From Corynebacterium striatum ATCC 6940 (GTDB lineage: Bacteria > Actinomycetota > Actinomycetes > Mycobacteriales > Mycobacteriaceae): a stretch of DNA of 64,000 nucleotides. How positions within the stretch are numbered: position 1 is the stretch's first letter; the number at the start of each line of letters is the position of its first letter. Of the stretch, positions 8,771 through 17,143 are shown piece after piece. The stretch is from positions 1 to 64,000 of the forward strand of contig NZ_GG667531.1 of the NCBI RefSeq assembly GCF_000159135.1, in the 5' to 3' direction. Under the pieces are notes generated by a model. The model was not told the origin of the DNA. It ran no database searches and worked only from the letters and a program-made list of their open reading frames with translations. A program made the position numbers and the translations under genes.

Positions 8771-9412
8771 GTGACTCGCCGGATCGTCCAAGCGCCCCAA
8801 CTATCTTCATTGCACCTGGAAGTGCGGGAAGGCCTGGGACTGGACGCGAGGGGAGTGTTTGAAAACGAGTGGTTCTCCGGCGAGTTTGAGCGCAACCTTC
8901 AAGGGATGTCACTGACTGGGTGCATGGTTGCTGATTCCTCACTCGACGGAATCGACCTTTCCTCATCCACTTTCACCGAGTGCGAGCTGACCGGCCTCGA
9001 TGCGCCGGGATGGAGGATGGCGCGCACCGTGCTTCGCGACGTCGAGGTGGCTGATTCCCGCTTTGGCGCTGCAGACTTCGCCGAAGCGGACCTCTTTTCG
9101 GTGAAGTTCAGTGGGTGCAAATTCGCCTGGACTAACCATTCTGGTGGAACATTGCGGGATGTCCTCTTTGAAGACTGCGTATTCGACGAAGTCGATTTGT
9201 CCCAGGCGCAGGCCCAACGCGTGGCCTTCCGGGGCTGCCGCGCGCGGACCCTGCGGGTGGATGCGGCGCGGATGAAAGACGTGGACTTCCGCGGCCTCGA
9301 CTTCGACGCTATCTCTGGTGTGGGCTCCCTCAAAGGCGCGGTACTCACTAACACACAGGCCATCCACCTGGCACCTGCCATGGCGGCCTTTCTGGGGGCG
9401 ATCGTCGACTAG
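8771..9412 (+). CDS. Pentapeptide-repeat protein
   Basis: 213-aa soluble protein built largely of A(D/N)LXX-type pentapeptides (for example LDGIDLSSSTF, AADFAEADLFSVKF, CVFDEVDLSQAQ), predicted to fold as a right-handed quadrilateral beta-helix. A short non-repeat tail (AIHLAPAMAAFLGAIVD) is usual at the end of such proteins. GTG start with AAGGAAG about 8 nt upstream. Some pentapeptide proteins mimic DNA and protect gyrase from quinolones (Qnr, MfpA), but the length and N-terminal extension are not specific, so function is open. It stands 114 bp after the tiny ORF and ends at a GC-rich tandem repeat. Confidence 0.75.
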   Translation: MTRRIVQAPQLSSLHLEVREGLGLDARGVFENEWFSGEFERNLQGMSLTGCMVADSSLDGIDLSSSTFTECELTGLDAPGWRMARTVLRDVEVADSRFGAADFAEADLFSVKFSGCKFAWTNHSGGTLRDVLFEDCVFDEVDLSQAQAQRVAFRGCRARTLRVDAARMKDVDFRGLDFDAISGVGSLKGAVLTNTQAIHLAPAMAAFLGAIVD

Positions 9413-9426
9413 CGTACAGCCCACCG

Positions 9427-9501
9427 CCGACCGCCGCCGACCGAGTCCGACCGCCGCCGACCGAGTCCGACCGGTGCCGACCGAGTCCGACCGGCACCGA
9501 G
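9427..9501. repeat. Short tandem repeat, seven 10-bp units
   Basis: Seven consecutive 10-mers of the form CCGACCGNNN, where NNN runs CCG, AGT, CCG, AGT, GTG, AGT, GCA, followed by a partial unit. The alternation gives an underlying 20-bp period. It lies 14 bp after the pentapeptide-repeat gene and is not in an open frame of a called gene. Confidence 0.9.
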
Positions 9502-9526
9502 AGTAACCGCAGCAAAACGAAGAAGA

Positions 9527-9545
9527 CACCCCACTCAGTGAGGTG
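9527..9545 (-). terminator. Likely terminator of the dicarboxylate symporter gene
   Basis: Stem-loop CACC-c-CACT-c-AGTG-a-GGTG. On the minus strand it is followed by a T-rich stretch (TCTTCTTCGTTTTG), placing it 26 bp past the stop of the minus-strand symporter gene. Confidence 0.6.
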
Positions 9546-9571
9546 CCTTCCTGTGTTAGTGCCTTAGTTTC

Positions 9572-10939
9572 TTAGGCGGTGACGGACTCGCGATCCTTGG
9601 TTTCCATGAGGTCGGAGACGCCGTTCTCGGCAGCGTCCCAGACTTTTTGGTCCTGGATGCCTGCGCGCTTGGCCACGATGGTGGCGCACAGTGCTTGGCC
9701 CGTGACGTTGACTGCAGTGCGGCCCATGTCGATGATTGGCTCGATTGCCAGCAGCAGACCAACGCCGGCGAGCGGCAGACCCAGGGTGGACAGGGTCAGC
9801 GTGAGCATGACGGTTGCACCGGTGGTGCCCGCGGTAGCAGCAGAGCCGATGACGGAGACGAAGATGATGAGTAGGTACTGCGTCAGAGTCAGGTCAATGT
9901 TGTAGAACTGAGCGATGAAGATGGCGGCGATAGCAGGGTAGACCGAGGCGCAGCCATCCATCTTTGTGGTAGCACCCAGCGGGATGGCGAAGGAAGCGTA
10001 CTCGCGCGGAACGCCCATGGCCTGCTCGGTGTAGCGCTCAGTCACCGGCATAACACCCATGGAGGAGCGGGTAACAAAGCCCAGGGAGAACACTGGCCAG
10101 ACGCGCTTGTAAAAGCCCATGACCGGAATCTTGTTGAAGGCAAGAACTGCTGGGTAAACCACGCCGATGACGAGTGCGAGGCCCACGTACATCGCGAGCA
10201 CGAACTTGCCCAGGGAGCCCAGCGCGTCCCAGCCGTAGGTGGCCACTGCCTTACCGATGAGGGCTGCGGTACCAATCGGAGCCAGGCGGATGATCCACCA
10301 CAGGACTACCTGGATGACCTTGAGGAAGGACTCGGTAAAGCGCAGGAATGGGTCGGCAGCCTTGCCGGCCTTCACTGCAGCAATACCCAGTGCCAAGGAG
10401 ATGACGAGCAGCTGGAGTGCGCCGAAGCCCAAGGACACTTCGCCGTCGTCAAAGGAGGCCTTCAGGCCGATGAAGTTGGACGGCACCAGCTGTTGCAGGA
10501 ACGCAGTCCAGGAGCCGATGTGGGAAGGCTCGGCTGCGCTGGCGGCATCCACGGTGGTGCCCACGCCCGGCTTCATCACGAGTGCGACGAGGATGCCCGT
10601 GATAACGGAGAAGAAAGCGGTGATGGCAAACCACACCAGGGTAGAGATAGCCAGCGAGGCGGCGTTAGCTACCTTGCGCAGGTTAGCCACGGAGGTTACC
10701 ACTGCCGCGAAGATGAGCGGCGGGACCATCACCTTGAGTAGCTGGACATAAGCGCTGCCCACGCCGGTGAGGGTCTGGGTGAGCCAGGAGCCCTTCTCAT
10801 CGTCGGCAGGCAGACCAGCATCCATGCCAGATGCAATGAAACCCAGGATGAGGCCGATGATAAGGCCCGCGATAACCTGCGCGCCGAAGCCGGTTGCCCA
10901 GCCTGGCAGCTTGCGCGATTGCGTTGCTTTTTGAGTCAC
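9572..10939 (-). CDS. Dicarboxylate/amino acid:cation symporter (DAACS, GltT/DctA type)
   Basis: 455-aa membrane protein of the glutamate/dicarboxylate:Na+ or H+ symporter family. Seen: about eight membrane helices, the Ser-rich re-entrant loop region (TRSSMGVMP), the PLGAT-K-MDG motif and the NVTGQ motif in the last helix (binding of cation and substrate). The GTG at 10939 is taken as start because AAAGGA lies 7 nt upstream; a longer in-frame extension to 10987 has no RBS. Family substrates are glutamate, aspartate, succinate, fumarate or malate; the exact one cannot be told here. It is a single-gene unit with its own terminator. Confidence 0.88.
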   Translation of the reverse strand: MTQKATQSRKLPGWATGFGAQVIAGLIIGLILGFIASGMDAGLPADDEKGSWLTQTLTGVGSAYVQLLKVMVPPLIFAAVVTSVANLRKVANAASLAISTLVWFAITAFFSVITGILVALVMKPGVGTTVDAASAAEPSHIGSWTAFLQQLVPSNFIGLKASFDDGEVSLGFGALQLLVISLALGIAAVKAGKAADPFLRFTESFLKVIQVVLWWIIRLAPIGTAALIGKAVATYGWDALGSLGKFVLAMYVGLALVIGVVYPAVLAFNKIPVMGFYKRVWPVFSLGFVTRSSMGVMPVTERYTEQAMGVPREYASFAIPLGATTKMDGCASVYPAIAAIFIAQFYNIDLTLTQYLLIIFVSVIGSAATAGTTGATVMLTLTLSTLGLPLAGVGLLLAIEPIIDMGRTAVNVTGQALCATIVAKRAGIQDQKVWDAAENGVSDLMETKDRESVTA

Positions 10940-11178
10940 GAAAATTCCTTTTATTACGAACTTGTGAGAGTTCGGCGTTGTAGACAACTTTGTACGTATT
11001 TGAACTGTCTAGTCCATTGATTATGGACTGGTCGGTTCACTAATGACATCAACACTGTACGGCGTTTATAAATTCCCGTGCAACTATTGTGGGCTCGGAC
11101 TCATGGTTGGGGCGCCCGGGGCATGCAAGGGGCGCTCCGTCAACCTTCGGGCCGCGTGGTGGTGCGGGTGATTTGAAA

Positions 11179-11313
11179 GGGAAATATCCTTCCGAAAACT
11201 TGCTGGAGCGAGGGGAATATCGGGAGAAACGGGTAAATCGGAAAAATACTTCCTGTTTTGTGATTTCGAGGCTATTTTAGAGTTTGAAAAGCGTAAAAGG
11301 GAAGGATATTTCC
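11179..11313. promoter_or_regulatory. Paired inverted operator-like sites upstream of the HTH gene
   Basis: The 14-mer GGAAGGATATTTCC occurs on the + strand at 11300-11313 and, exactly inverted, as GGAAATATCCTTCC at 11180-11193. Each copy also has GGAA/TTCC symmetry. The downstream copy covers the RBS region of the HTH gene. A weaker look-alike (GGGGAATATCGGGAG) lies at about 11212-11226. The pattern fits autoregulation by the small HTH protein. The rest of the 10940-11316 intergenic space holds only divergent promoter-type sequence. Confidence 0.55.
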
Positions 11314-11316
11314 GAT

Positions 11317-11532
11317 ATGAATCGCATCGATGGCTGGTTGTCTGAACTCGGAACCGCACTGCGGGAAAGCCGAAAGGCGTATCAATTGACTCAGGAAGAA
11401 TTGGGCGAGTTGGTGGGAGTGAGCGACAGAACGGTCCGAGATGTGGAGCTGGGGACCGGAAAAGCCAGCTTTTCCACCGTGTTAGAACTGCTCAGCGCGG
11501 TGGGGCTGCGTGTTGAGGTCGTGAACGCATGA
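11317..11532 (+). CDS. Small XRE/HipB-type HTH regulator (orphan antitoxin-like)
   Basis: 71-aa protein that is essentially one helix-turn-helix domain: TQEELGELVGVSDRTVRDVE (residues 25-44) is the recognition unit, as in HipB/Y4mF-type antitoxins. The ATG at 11317 is preferred over one at 11284 because GGGAAGGA lies upstream and the HTH domain then has its usual short N-terminus. HipB-type genes are normally followed by hipA. Here a frame overlapping the stop (ATG 11529) ends after 19 codons at 11588 and shows no HipA kinase motif, and the next gene is convergent lplA. The toxin is therefore absent or lost. Confidence 0.75.
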   Translation: MNRIDGWLSELGTALRESRKAYQLTQEELGELVGVSDRTVRDVELGTGKASFSTVLELLSAVGLRVEVVNA

Positions 11533-11605
11533 CGACTAATGCCGCTGAGCGGGAACTGCGATTTCGCCGGGCTGCTCTTGAACTCTGAGAAGAGCCGCGA
11601 AAGAA

Positions 11606-12679
11606 TTACGGAATTCGCTTCGTCCACTCCTCGGTGGAGTACTTCTCGGAAACGAGGCGCTCGGCCTCGGCAAGGGGGGCGTCGGAAAGCGTGGCGTCCT
11701 TGGCGCCGTAGCGAGTGGCGAACTCGCGGGCCATGGTCTCGATGATCTCCTCGCGCGCCACGCCGGTCTGGCGGCGCAGCGGATCCACGCGCTTCTTGGC
11801 GCTGGCCAGGCCCTTGGAGGAGACCTTTACCTTGCCGATGCGCAGCACTTCCATCATCTTGTCGGCGTCGATGTCGTAGCTCATCGTGGTGTGGTGGAGC
11901 ACCGCGCCCGCGCGACGCTTCTGCGCAGCGCCGCCGATTTTGCCGCCGTCGGAGGTGATGTCGTTGATCGGCACGTACCAGGCGTTCACACCGTGCTTGG
12001 CCAGTGCAGCAAGCACCCACTGGTCGAGGTAGGCATAAGAAGCCTCGTAGGAGTAACCGGCCACCAGGGACTCCGGGGCGTAAATGGAGTACGTGATGCA
12101 GTTGCCGCCCTCCATGAACATCGCGCCACCACCGGACATGCGGCGGACCGGGGTGATGCCATGCTTGTCGACGCCCTCCTGGTCCAGCTCGTTGGCATAG
12201 GACTGGTAGGAGCCGAACACGACCGCTTTGTCGTCCCACTCCCAGAAACGCAGCGTCGGACCACGTTTGCCCTCAGCCACCTCGTTGAGGATGACCTCGT
12301 CGAGCGCCACGTTCACTGGGGTAGGCAGCACGCCCGGCTGGAGGATCTCCCACTGGTGGTCTGTGAAGTCGGTGCCGCCTGAGAGTGCACGCTTAACAGC
12401 TACGGCCAAGTCGTGCGTGGAAAAGCCGTGGAGGGCTACAGGATGCTCCGCCTCAATCTTTGCGAGTGCGGCATCGAGCCGCGCGGTGATCTCTTGCGCG
12501 GAATCAGAAACCTTGGAGCCCTCCAGCGTGGGGCCGAGAGTCTCGAAGGCCTCTTCCGGCTCAAGGAAGAAATCACCCGAGACCTGCGCGGAGGAGATAG
12601 TGCCGTCGGTGACCTCGATGTCTATGACAAGGAGCTTGCCGCCCGGGACTTTGAGTTCGAAATGTGTTGGGTTATCCAT
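11606..12679 (-). CDS. lplA: Lipoate-protein ligase A, accessory domain at N-terminus
   Basis: 357-aa cytoplasmic ligase that attaches free lipoate to E2/H proteins via lipoyl-AMP. The catalytic domain (about 115-350) carries the lipoate-binding motif RRMSGGGA (179-186) and a GGKIGGAAQKR segment with the catalytic Lys. The first 110 residues (VPGGKLLVIDIEVTDGTISS onward) look like the small accessory domain that lies at the C-terminus in Escherichia coli LplA, so the domain order appears permuted. It is divergent from the formate dehydrogenase operon. Likely clients, from general knowledge, are the 2-oxo acid dehydrogenases. Confidence 0.85.
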   Translation of the reverse strand: MDNPTHFELKVPGGKLLVIDIEVTDGTISSAQVSGDFFLEPEEAFETLGPTLEGSKVSDSAQEITARLDAALAKIEAEHPVALHGFSTHDLAVAVKRALSGGTDFTDHQWEILQPGVLPTPVNVALDEVILNEVAEGKRGPTLRFWEWDDKAVVFGSYQSYANELDQEGVDKHGITPVRRMSGGGAMFMEGGNCITYSIYAPESLVAGYSYEASYAYLDQWVLAALAKHGVNAWYVPINDITSDGGKIGGAAQKRRAGAVLHHTTMSYDIDADKMMEVLRIGKVKVSSKGLASAKKRVDPLRRQTGVAREEIIETMAREFATRYGAKDATLSDAPLAEAERLVSEKYSTEEWTKRIP

Positions 12680-12732
12680 ACTTTGGTCAACGCTGTAGGG
12701 CGGCTGATTGTTCCAGAACTGGAGGCTCTAAG

Positions 12733-12783
12733 TTAGGCACGCCTTTCTAGCTTTAGGGGCTAGGTAGCACTAACTTTGACTGT
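12733..12783 (+). promoter_or_regulatory. Formate dehydrogenase promoter, leaderless, with DtxR-like half-sites
   Basis: TAACTT at 12771-12776 stands 7 nt before the ATG, with no Shine-Dalgarno between, consistent with a leaderless transcript. Two sequences, TTAGGCACGCCTTTCTAGC (12733-12751) and CTAGGTAGCACTAACTTTG (12760-12778), match 12 and 13 of 19 positions of the DtxR consensus by eye; the second spans the -10. Iron control is a suggestion only. Confidence 0.35.
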
Positions 12784-15700
12784 ATGTCTAAATTTAGTCC
12801 TCTCAACTGGCCAGTAGTGCGCCAGGTGCGTTCCAAGGACGCCTTCGGCAGGGACTTGAGCACCCAGTCGAAGAAGAGTAAAGAGCTCCACGGCAGGACC
12901 GTTGAGGCGGATCGCGTCGTGCAGTCTGTGTGTCCTTATTGCGCAGTGGGCTGTTCCCAGCGCGTTTATGTCAAGGACAACAAGGTCATTCAGGTCGAAG
13001 GCGACCCTGATTCCCCAATCTCGCGTGGCCGTCTGTGCCCCAAGGGCTCTGCTTCCGAGCAGCTGATCAACTCTGCGACGCGCCTGACCAAGATCAAGTA
13101 CCGTGCGCCGTACTCCTCCGAGTGGGAGTATCTCGATACCGAGACCGCCATGGACATGATTGCCGATCGCTTTGTGGCATCCCGCAAGGCGCACTGGCAG
13201 GACACCGACGAAGAGGGCCGCACCCTCAACCGCACCATGGGCATCGCTGGCCTGGGTGGTGCGACCTTGGACAACGAAGAGAACTACCTGATTAAGAAGC
13301 TGTTTACCGCCACGGGCGCGATACAGGTCGAAAATCAGGCTCGTATTTGACACTCTGCCACCGTTCCCAGTTTGGGAACTTCGTTTGGCCGCGGCGGCGC
13401 AACCCAACCGCTGCAGGATATGGCGAATGCGGACTGCATCGTCATTGAGGGTTCTAACATGGCCGAGTGCCACCCAGTGGGCTTCCAGTGGGTAGTTGAG
13501 GCCAAGAAGCGCGGCGCGCGCATCATCCACGTGGATCCGCGCTACACCCGTACTTCGGCTTTCGCGAACCGCCACATCGGCATTCGCGGCGGTACTGACG
13601 TGTTCCTGCTCGGCGCGATCATCAAGTACATGCTCGACAACGAGCTCTACTTCCACGATTACGTGGTCTCGTACACCAACGCCTCCTCCATCATTTCCCC
13701 CGATTACCAGGACACGGAGGACTTGGATGGCCTGTTTTCTGGCTATGACCCAGAGACCGGCAAGTACGTCACCGACTCGTGGCAGTATGTCCGTAAGCCG
13801 GAGGGTTCTTCGTGGAACGTGGAGAAAGACGAGACTCTGCAGCACCCGAACTCGGTGTTCCAGATTCTCAAGCGTCACTACTCCCGTTACACCCCGGAGA
13901 TGGTGGAGGAGACCTGCGGTATCTCGCAGGAGGACTTCTTCTATCTGGCTAACTCCATCGCGGATAACTCCAAGCCGGATCGCACCACGTGCTTCGCATA
14001 TGCACTGGGCTTTACCCAGCACACCCTGGGCGCACAGTTCATCCGTACCGCTGCGATCCTGCAGCTGCTGATGGGCAACGTCGGCCGTCCGGGTTCGGGC
14101 ATCATGGCGCTGCGTGGACACGCGTCCATCCAAGGCTCAACCGATATCCCGACTTTGTTCAACTCGCTGCCGGGCTACCTGCCGATGCCACATGTGGCTC
14201 TGCAGAACTGGAAGCAGTACGTGGACAGCTTCCGTAAGGAAGACCAGAAGGGCTTCTGGCAGATCGGTGAGAACTACGCCGTCTCCCTCATGAAGTCCTA
14301 CTGGGGCGATGCTGCGACCAAGGACAACGAGTGGGGCTACAACCTCATGCCACGCATCTCTGGTGCGCACTCCACCTATGAGACGCTCATGGCCATGCTC
14401 AAGCACGAGGTTGAGGGCTACATTGTCTTTGGCCAGAACCCAGCGGTGGCACAGTCCAACGGCGGTATGCAGCGCCGTGGCCTGGCTGCGCTGAAGTGGC
14501 TTGTGGTCCGTGACTTCCAAGAGATCGAGACTGCGTCCTTCTGGAAGGATTCGCCGGAGATTAAGAACGGCGAACTCAAGACCGAGGACATCGGCACCGA
14601 GGTCTTCCTCATGCCGGCTGCTACTCACGTGGAAAAGGCGGGCACCTTCACCCAGACGCAACGCATGCTGCAGTGGCGTTTCCAGGCGGTCACGCCGCCG
14701 GGTGAGGCCACGAGCGACCTGTGGTTCTTCTACCAGCTAGGTAAGAAGATCAAGGAGCGCCTGGCTGACTCAACCGATCCGCGCGATCTTCCGGTACAGA
14801 AGATCACCTGGGACTACCCAGAAAACGAGGAAGGCGAGCCGGATTCCGAGGAGATCCTGAAGGAAATCAACGGCTATTACCTCGACGGACCGAAGAAGGG
14901 CCAGCTGTTGCCGGCCTTCGTCGAGATGAAGAACGACGGCACCACCTCCGGCGGCTGCTGGATTTACACGGGCGTCTTCAAGGACGGCATCAACCATGCC
15001 GCCAAGAAGGTCCCGGGTGCCGAGCAAAACGAAGTTGCTCTGGAGTGGGGCTGGGCATGGCCGGCCAACCGCCGCCTCCTGTACAACCGTGCTTCCGCCC
15101 GCCCAGACGGCACTCCGTGGTCGGAGCGCAAGAAGTACATCTGGTGGGATGAGGCCAAGGCCGCGTGGGTCGGCGACGACGTCCCTGACTTCCCAGTCAA
15201 CAAGGCGCCGGACTATCGCGCGCCTGTCGACGCCGTCGGTCCTGCAGCGCTCGATGGTGATGACCCATTCATCATGCAGGCTGATGGCCTGGGCTGGCTG
15301 TTTGCGCCGAAGGGGCTTTCCGACGGCCCGTTGCCAACGCACTACGAGCCGCATGAGTCCCCAGTGCACAACCTGCTCTACAAGCAGCAGCAGTCGCCGA
15401 CGCGTCTGACCATCAAGCGTCCTGACAACTTGTCGCGTCCTGAGCCAGGGGAGCCTGGTGCAGAGGTATTCCCGTTCGTGTTCTCCACGTATCGTCTGAC
15501 CGAGATGTACACCTCCGGTGCAATGTCGCGCCGCCTGCCTTACTTGGCAGAGCTACAACCGGGCTTGTTCTGCGAGGTTTCCAAGGAGCTCGCGCAGCTG
15601 CGTGGTCTGACCAACGGCGATTGGGCGACCATCGTCTCGCCACGTGGCGTCATCGAAGCACAGGTGCTGGTCACTGGTCGTGTGCAGAAGCTGAAGATCA

Positions 15701-16071
15701 ACGGCGAGGACTTCCACCAGATTGGTATCCCGTACCACTACGGCGAGTCCGAAACCACGGACGTGGCTGGCGACGGCGCGAATGACCTGCTCGGTCTCAC
15801 GCTTGAGCCGAACGTGTGGATCCAGAACTCCAAGATTGGTGCTTGCGATATCCGTCCGGGTCGTCGTCCGCGCGGACATGCACGCATCGAGCTTCTCAAG
15901 GAGTACCAGGACAAGGCTCACCTCGACCTCGAGTCCGGCAACCAGCTGCTCGATGTCGGCGACGCATTCACACTAGAAGCGAGCGATAAAAACGCGAAGT
16001 CCATGGATGAAAACACCGGCGCTGATGACACCGCCGGCAACGTAGCCGACTATGAAGGCAAAGAAGGGTAG
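12784..16071 (+). CDS. fdhA: Selenocysteine-containing formate dehydrogenase, catalytic (alpha) subunit
   Basis: 1095-residue molybdopterin oxidoreductase that oxidises formate to CO2, read through an in-frame TGA at 13348-13350 as Sec189. The context ARI-U-HSATVPSLGTSFG, then RGGATQPLQDMANADC, is the FdnG/FdoG-type active site where Sec ligates Mo/W. The N-terminal [4Fe-4S] ligands are Cys50, Cys53, Cys57 and Cys85 (CPYCAVGC...RLCPKG). The molybdopterin dinucleotide-binding domain is C-terminal (from about residue 890), followed by an acidic tail. Called as two pieces (12784-13350 and 13372 onward) if TGA is treated as stop. No twin-arginine motif is present in the first 50 residues, so export is not indicated. 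First gene of fdhA-fdhB-fdhC. Confidence 0.95.
13348..13379 (+). promoter_or_regulatory. UGA selenocysteine codon and bacterial SECIS-like hairpin
   Basis: Twelve nucleotides after the TGA a perfect 7-bp hairpin forms: GTTCCCA (13363-13369), loop GTT, TGGGAAC (13373-13379). Distance and G/U-bearing apical loop fit bacterial SECIS elements read by SelB. The element is coding (VPSLGT). Confidence 0.85.
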
Positions 16072-16084
16072 GTGAGTAGAGCTC

Positions 16085-17143
16085 ATGGCTAATTTGCTTA
16101 CTGAAAAAGCCGATCAGCACGGCTACGAGTCCTACAACCGCATGGCTTTCTTTACGGACACCTCGATCTGTATTGGCTGCAAGGCCTGCGAGGTGGCTTG
16201 TAAGGAATGGAACCGCAACCCGGTTGAGGGCTATGCGGTCACCGGTGACTCTTATGACAACACCGGTTCGCTGGGCGCGAATACATGGCGTCACGTGGCC
16301 TTTATCGAGCAGGACAATGATCGCATCGAAAAGGCACGTGAGGAAGGCCGTCAGTTGGTCTCCCTCGGCATGCCGGGGGTTGGCACCCAGCCCGCCGCGG
16401 TGGATACCACTCCGCCGGATACCGGCGATTTTCGCTGGCTGATGTCCTCCGACGTGTGCAAGCACTGCACCAACGCCGGTTGTTTGGACGTGTGCCCAAC
16501 GGGCGCGCTGTTCCGCTCTGAGTTCGGCACCGTGGTGGTCCAGGATGACGTCTGCAATGGCTGCGGCACCTGCGTTGCCGGCTGTCCTTTCGGCGTTATC
16601 GAGCGCCGCGACGACGGTGGCGTGACACTGAAGACCGATAAGACCGCCACCGTGGACTACCAGCACGATGATCACGCGGGCATCAACGTCTTCAAGAAGC
16701 TCGCGCAGCTCAAGCCGCAAGGCGAGGACCACACGCCGGGCGAGAAGATGCCGATTAAGAATCTCGGCGTCGCTCAGAAGTGCACCATGTGTTACGACCG
16801 CCTTAAGATCGGCGAGCAGCCAGCCTGCGCCAAGACATGTCCGACTGACTCCATTCAGTTCGGCCCGTACGAGGAGATGCTGGCCGCAGCCGAGGCGCGC
16901 GTCAAAGTTCTGCACGAGCAGGGCCTGACCGAGGCACGCCTGTACGGCGCCAACCGCGAGGACGGCGTCGGTGGCACCGGCTCTATCTTCCTTATCCTGG
17001 ATTCGCCGGAGGTCTACGGCTTGCCGCCAGACCCACGCGTGCCCACTGCGGACCTGCCGCAGATGTACAAGACCGCAGCTAAAGCTATCGGCGGCATGGC
17101 CTTGGCTGTTGCCGGTGCGTTCGTGATGGGAGGCCGCAAGTGA
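16085..17143 (+). CDS. fdhB: Formate dehydrogenase iron-sulfur (beta) subunit
   Basis: 352-aa four-cluster ferredoxin-like electron-transfer subunit. Four Cys groups are visible: CIGCKACEVAC, CKHCTNAGCLDVC, CNGCGTCVAGC and CTMCYDR...CAKTC, each able to ligate [4Fe-4S]. Electrons from FdhA would pass through it to the membrane subunit. A hydrophobic segment near the C-terminus (AIGGMALAVAGAFVMGG) resembles the membrane anchor of FdnH. It begins 13 bp after fdhA and overlaps fdhC by 4 bp, so the three are one operon. Confidence 0.93.
   Translation: MANLLTEKADQHGYESYNRMAFFTDTSICIGCKACEVACKEWNRNPVEGYAVTGDSYDNTGSLGANTWRHVAFIEQDNDRIEKAREEGRQLVSLGMPGVGTQPAAVDTTPPDTGDFRWLMSSDVCKHCTNAGCLDVCPTGALFRSEFGTVVVQDDVCNGCGTCVAGCPFGVIERRDDGGVTLKTDKTATVDYQHDDHAGINVFKKLAQLKPQGEDHTPGEKMPIKNLGVAQKCTMCYDRLKIGEQPACAKTCPTDSIQFGPYEEMLAAAEARVKVLHEQGLTEARLYGANREDGVGGTGSIFLILDSPEVYGLPPDPRVPTADLPQMYKTAAKAIGGMALAVAGAFVMGGRK

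Noticed and set aside
11529-11588. HipA-like toxin start after the HTH gene
   Set aside because: Only 19 codons before a stop and no resemblance to HipA beyond position.
12784-13350. Separate 188-aa truncated formate dehydrogenase followed by a second protein
   Set aside because: The TGA is the selenocysteine codon: homology continues in the same frame, a SECIS-like hairpin follows, and all Sec machinery is present.
12760-14133. Long minus-strand open frame opposite fdhA
   Set aside because: Antisense shadow of a high-GC codon pattern; no motif and no RBS, and it would lie over a certain gene.
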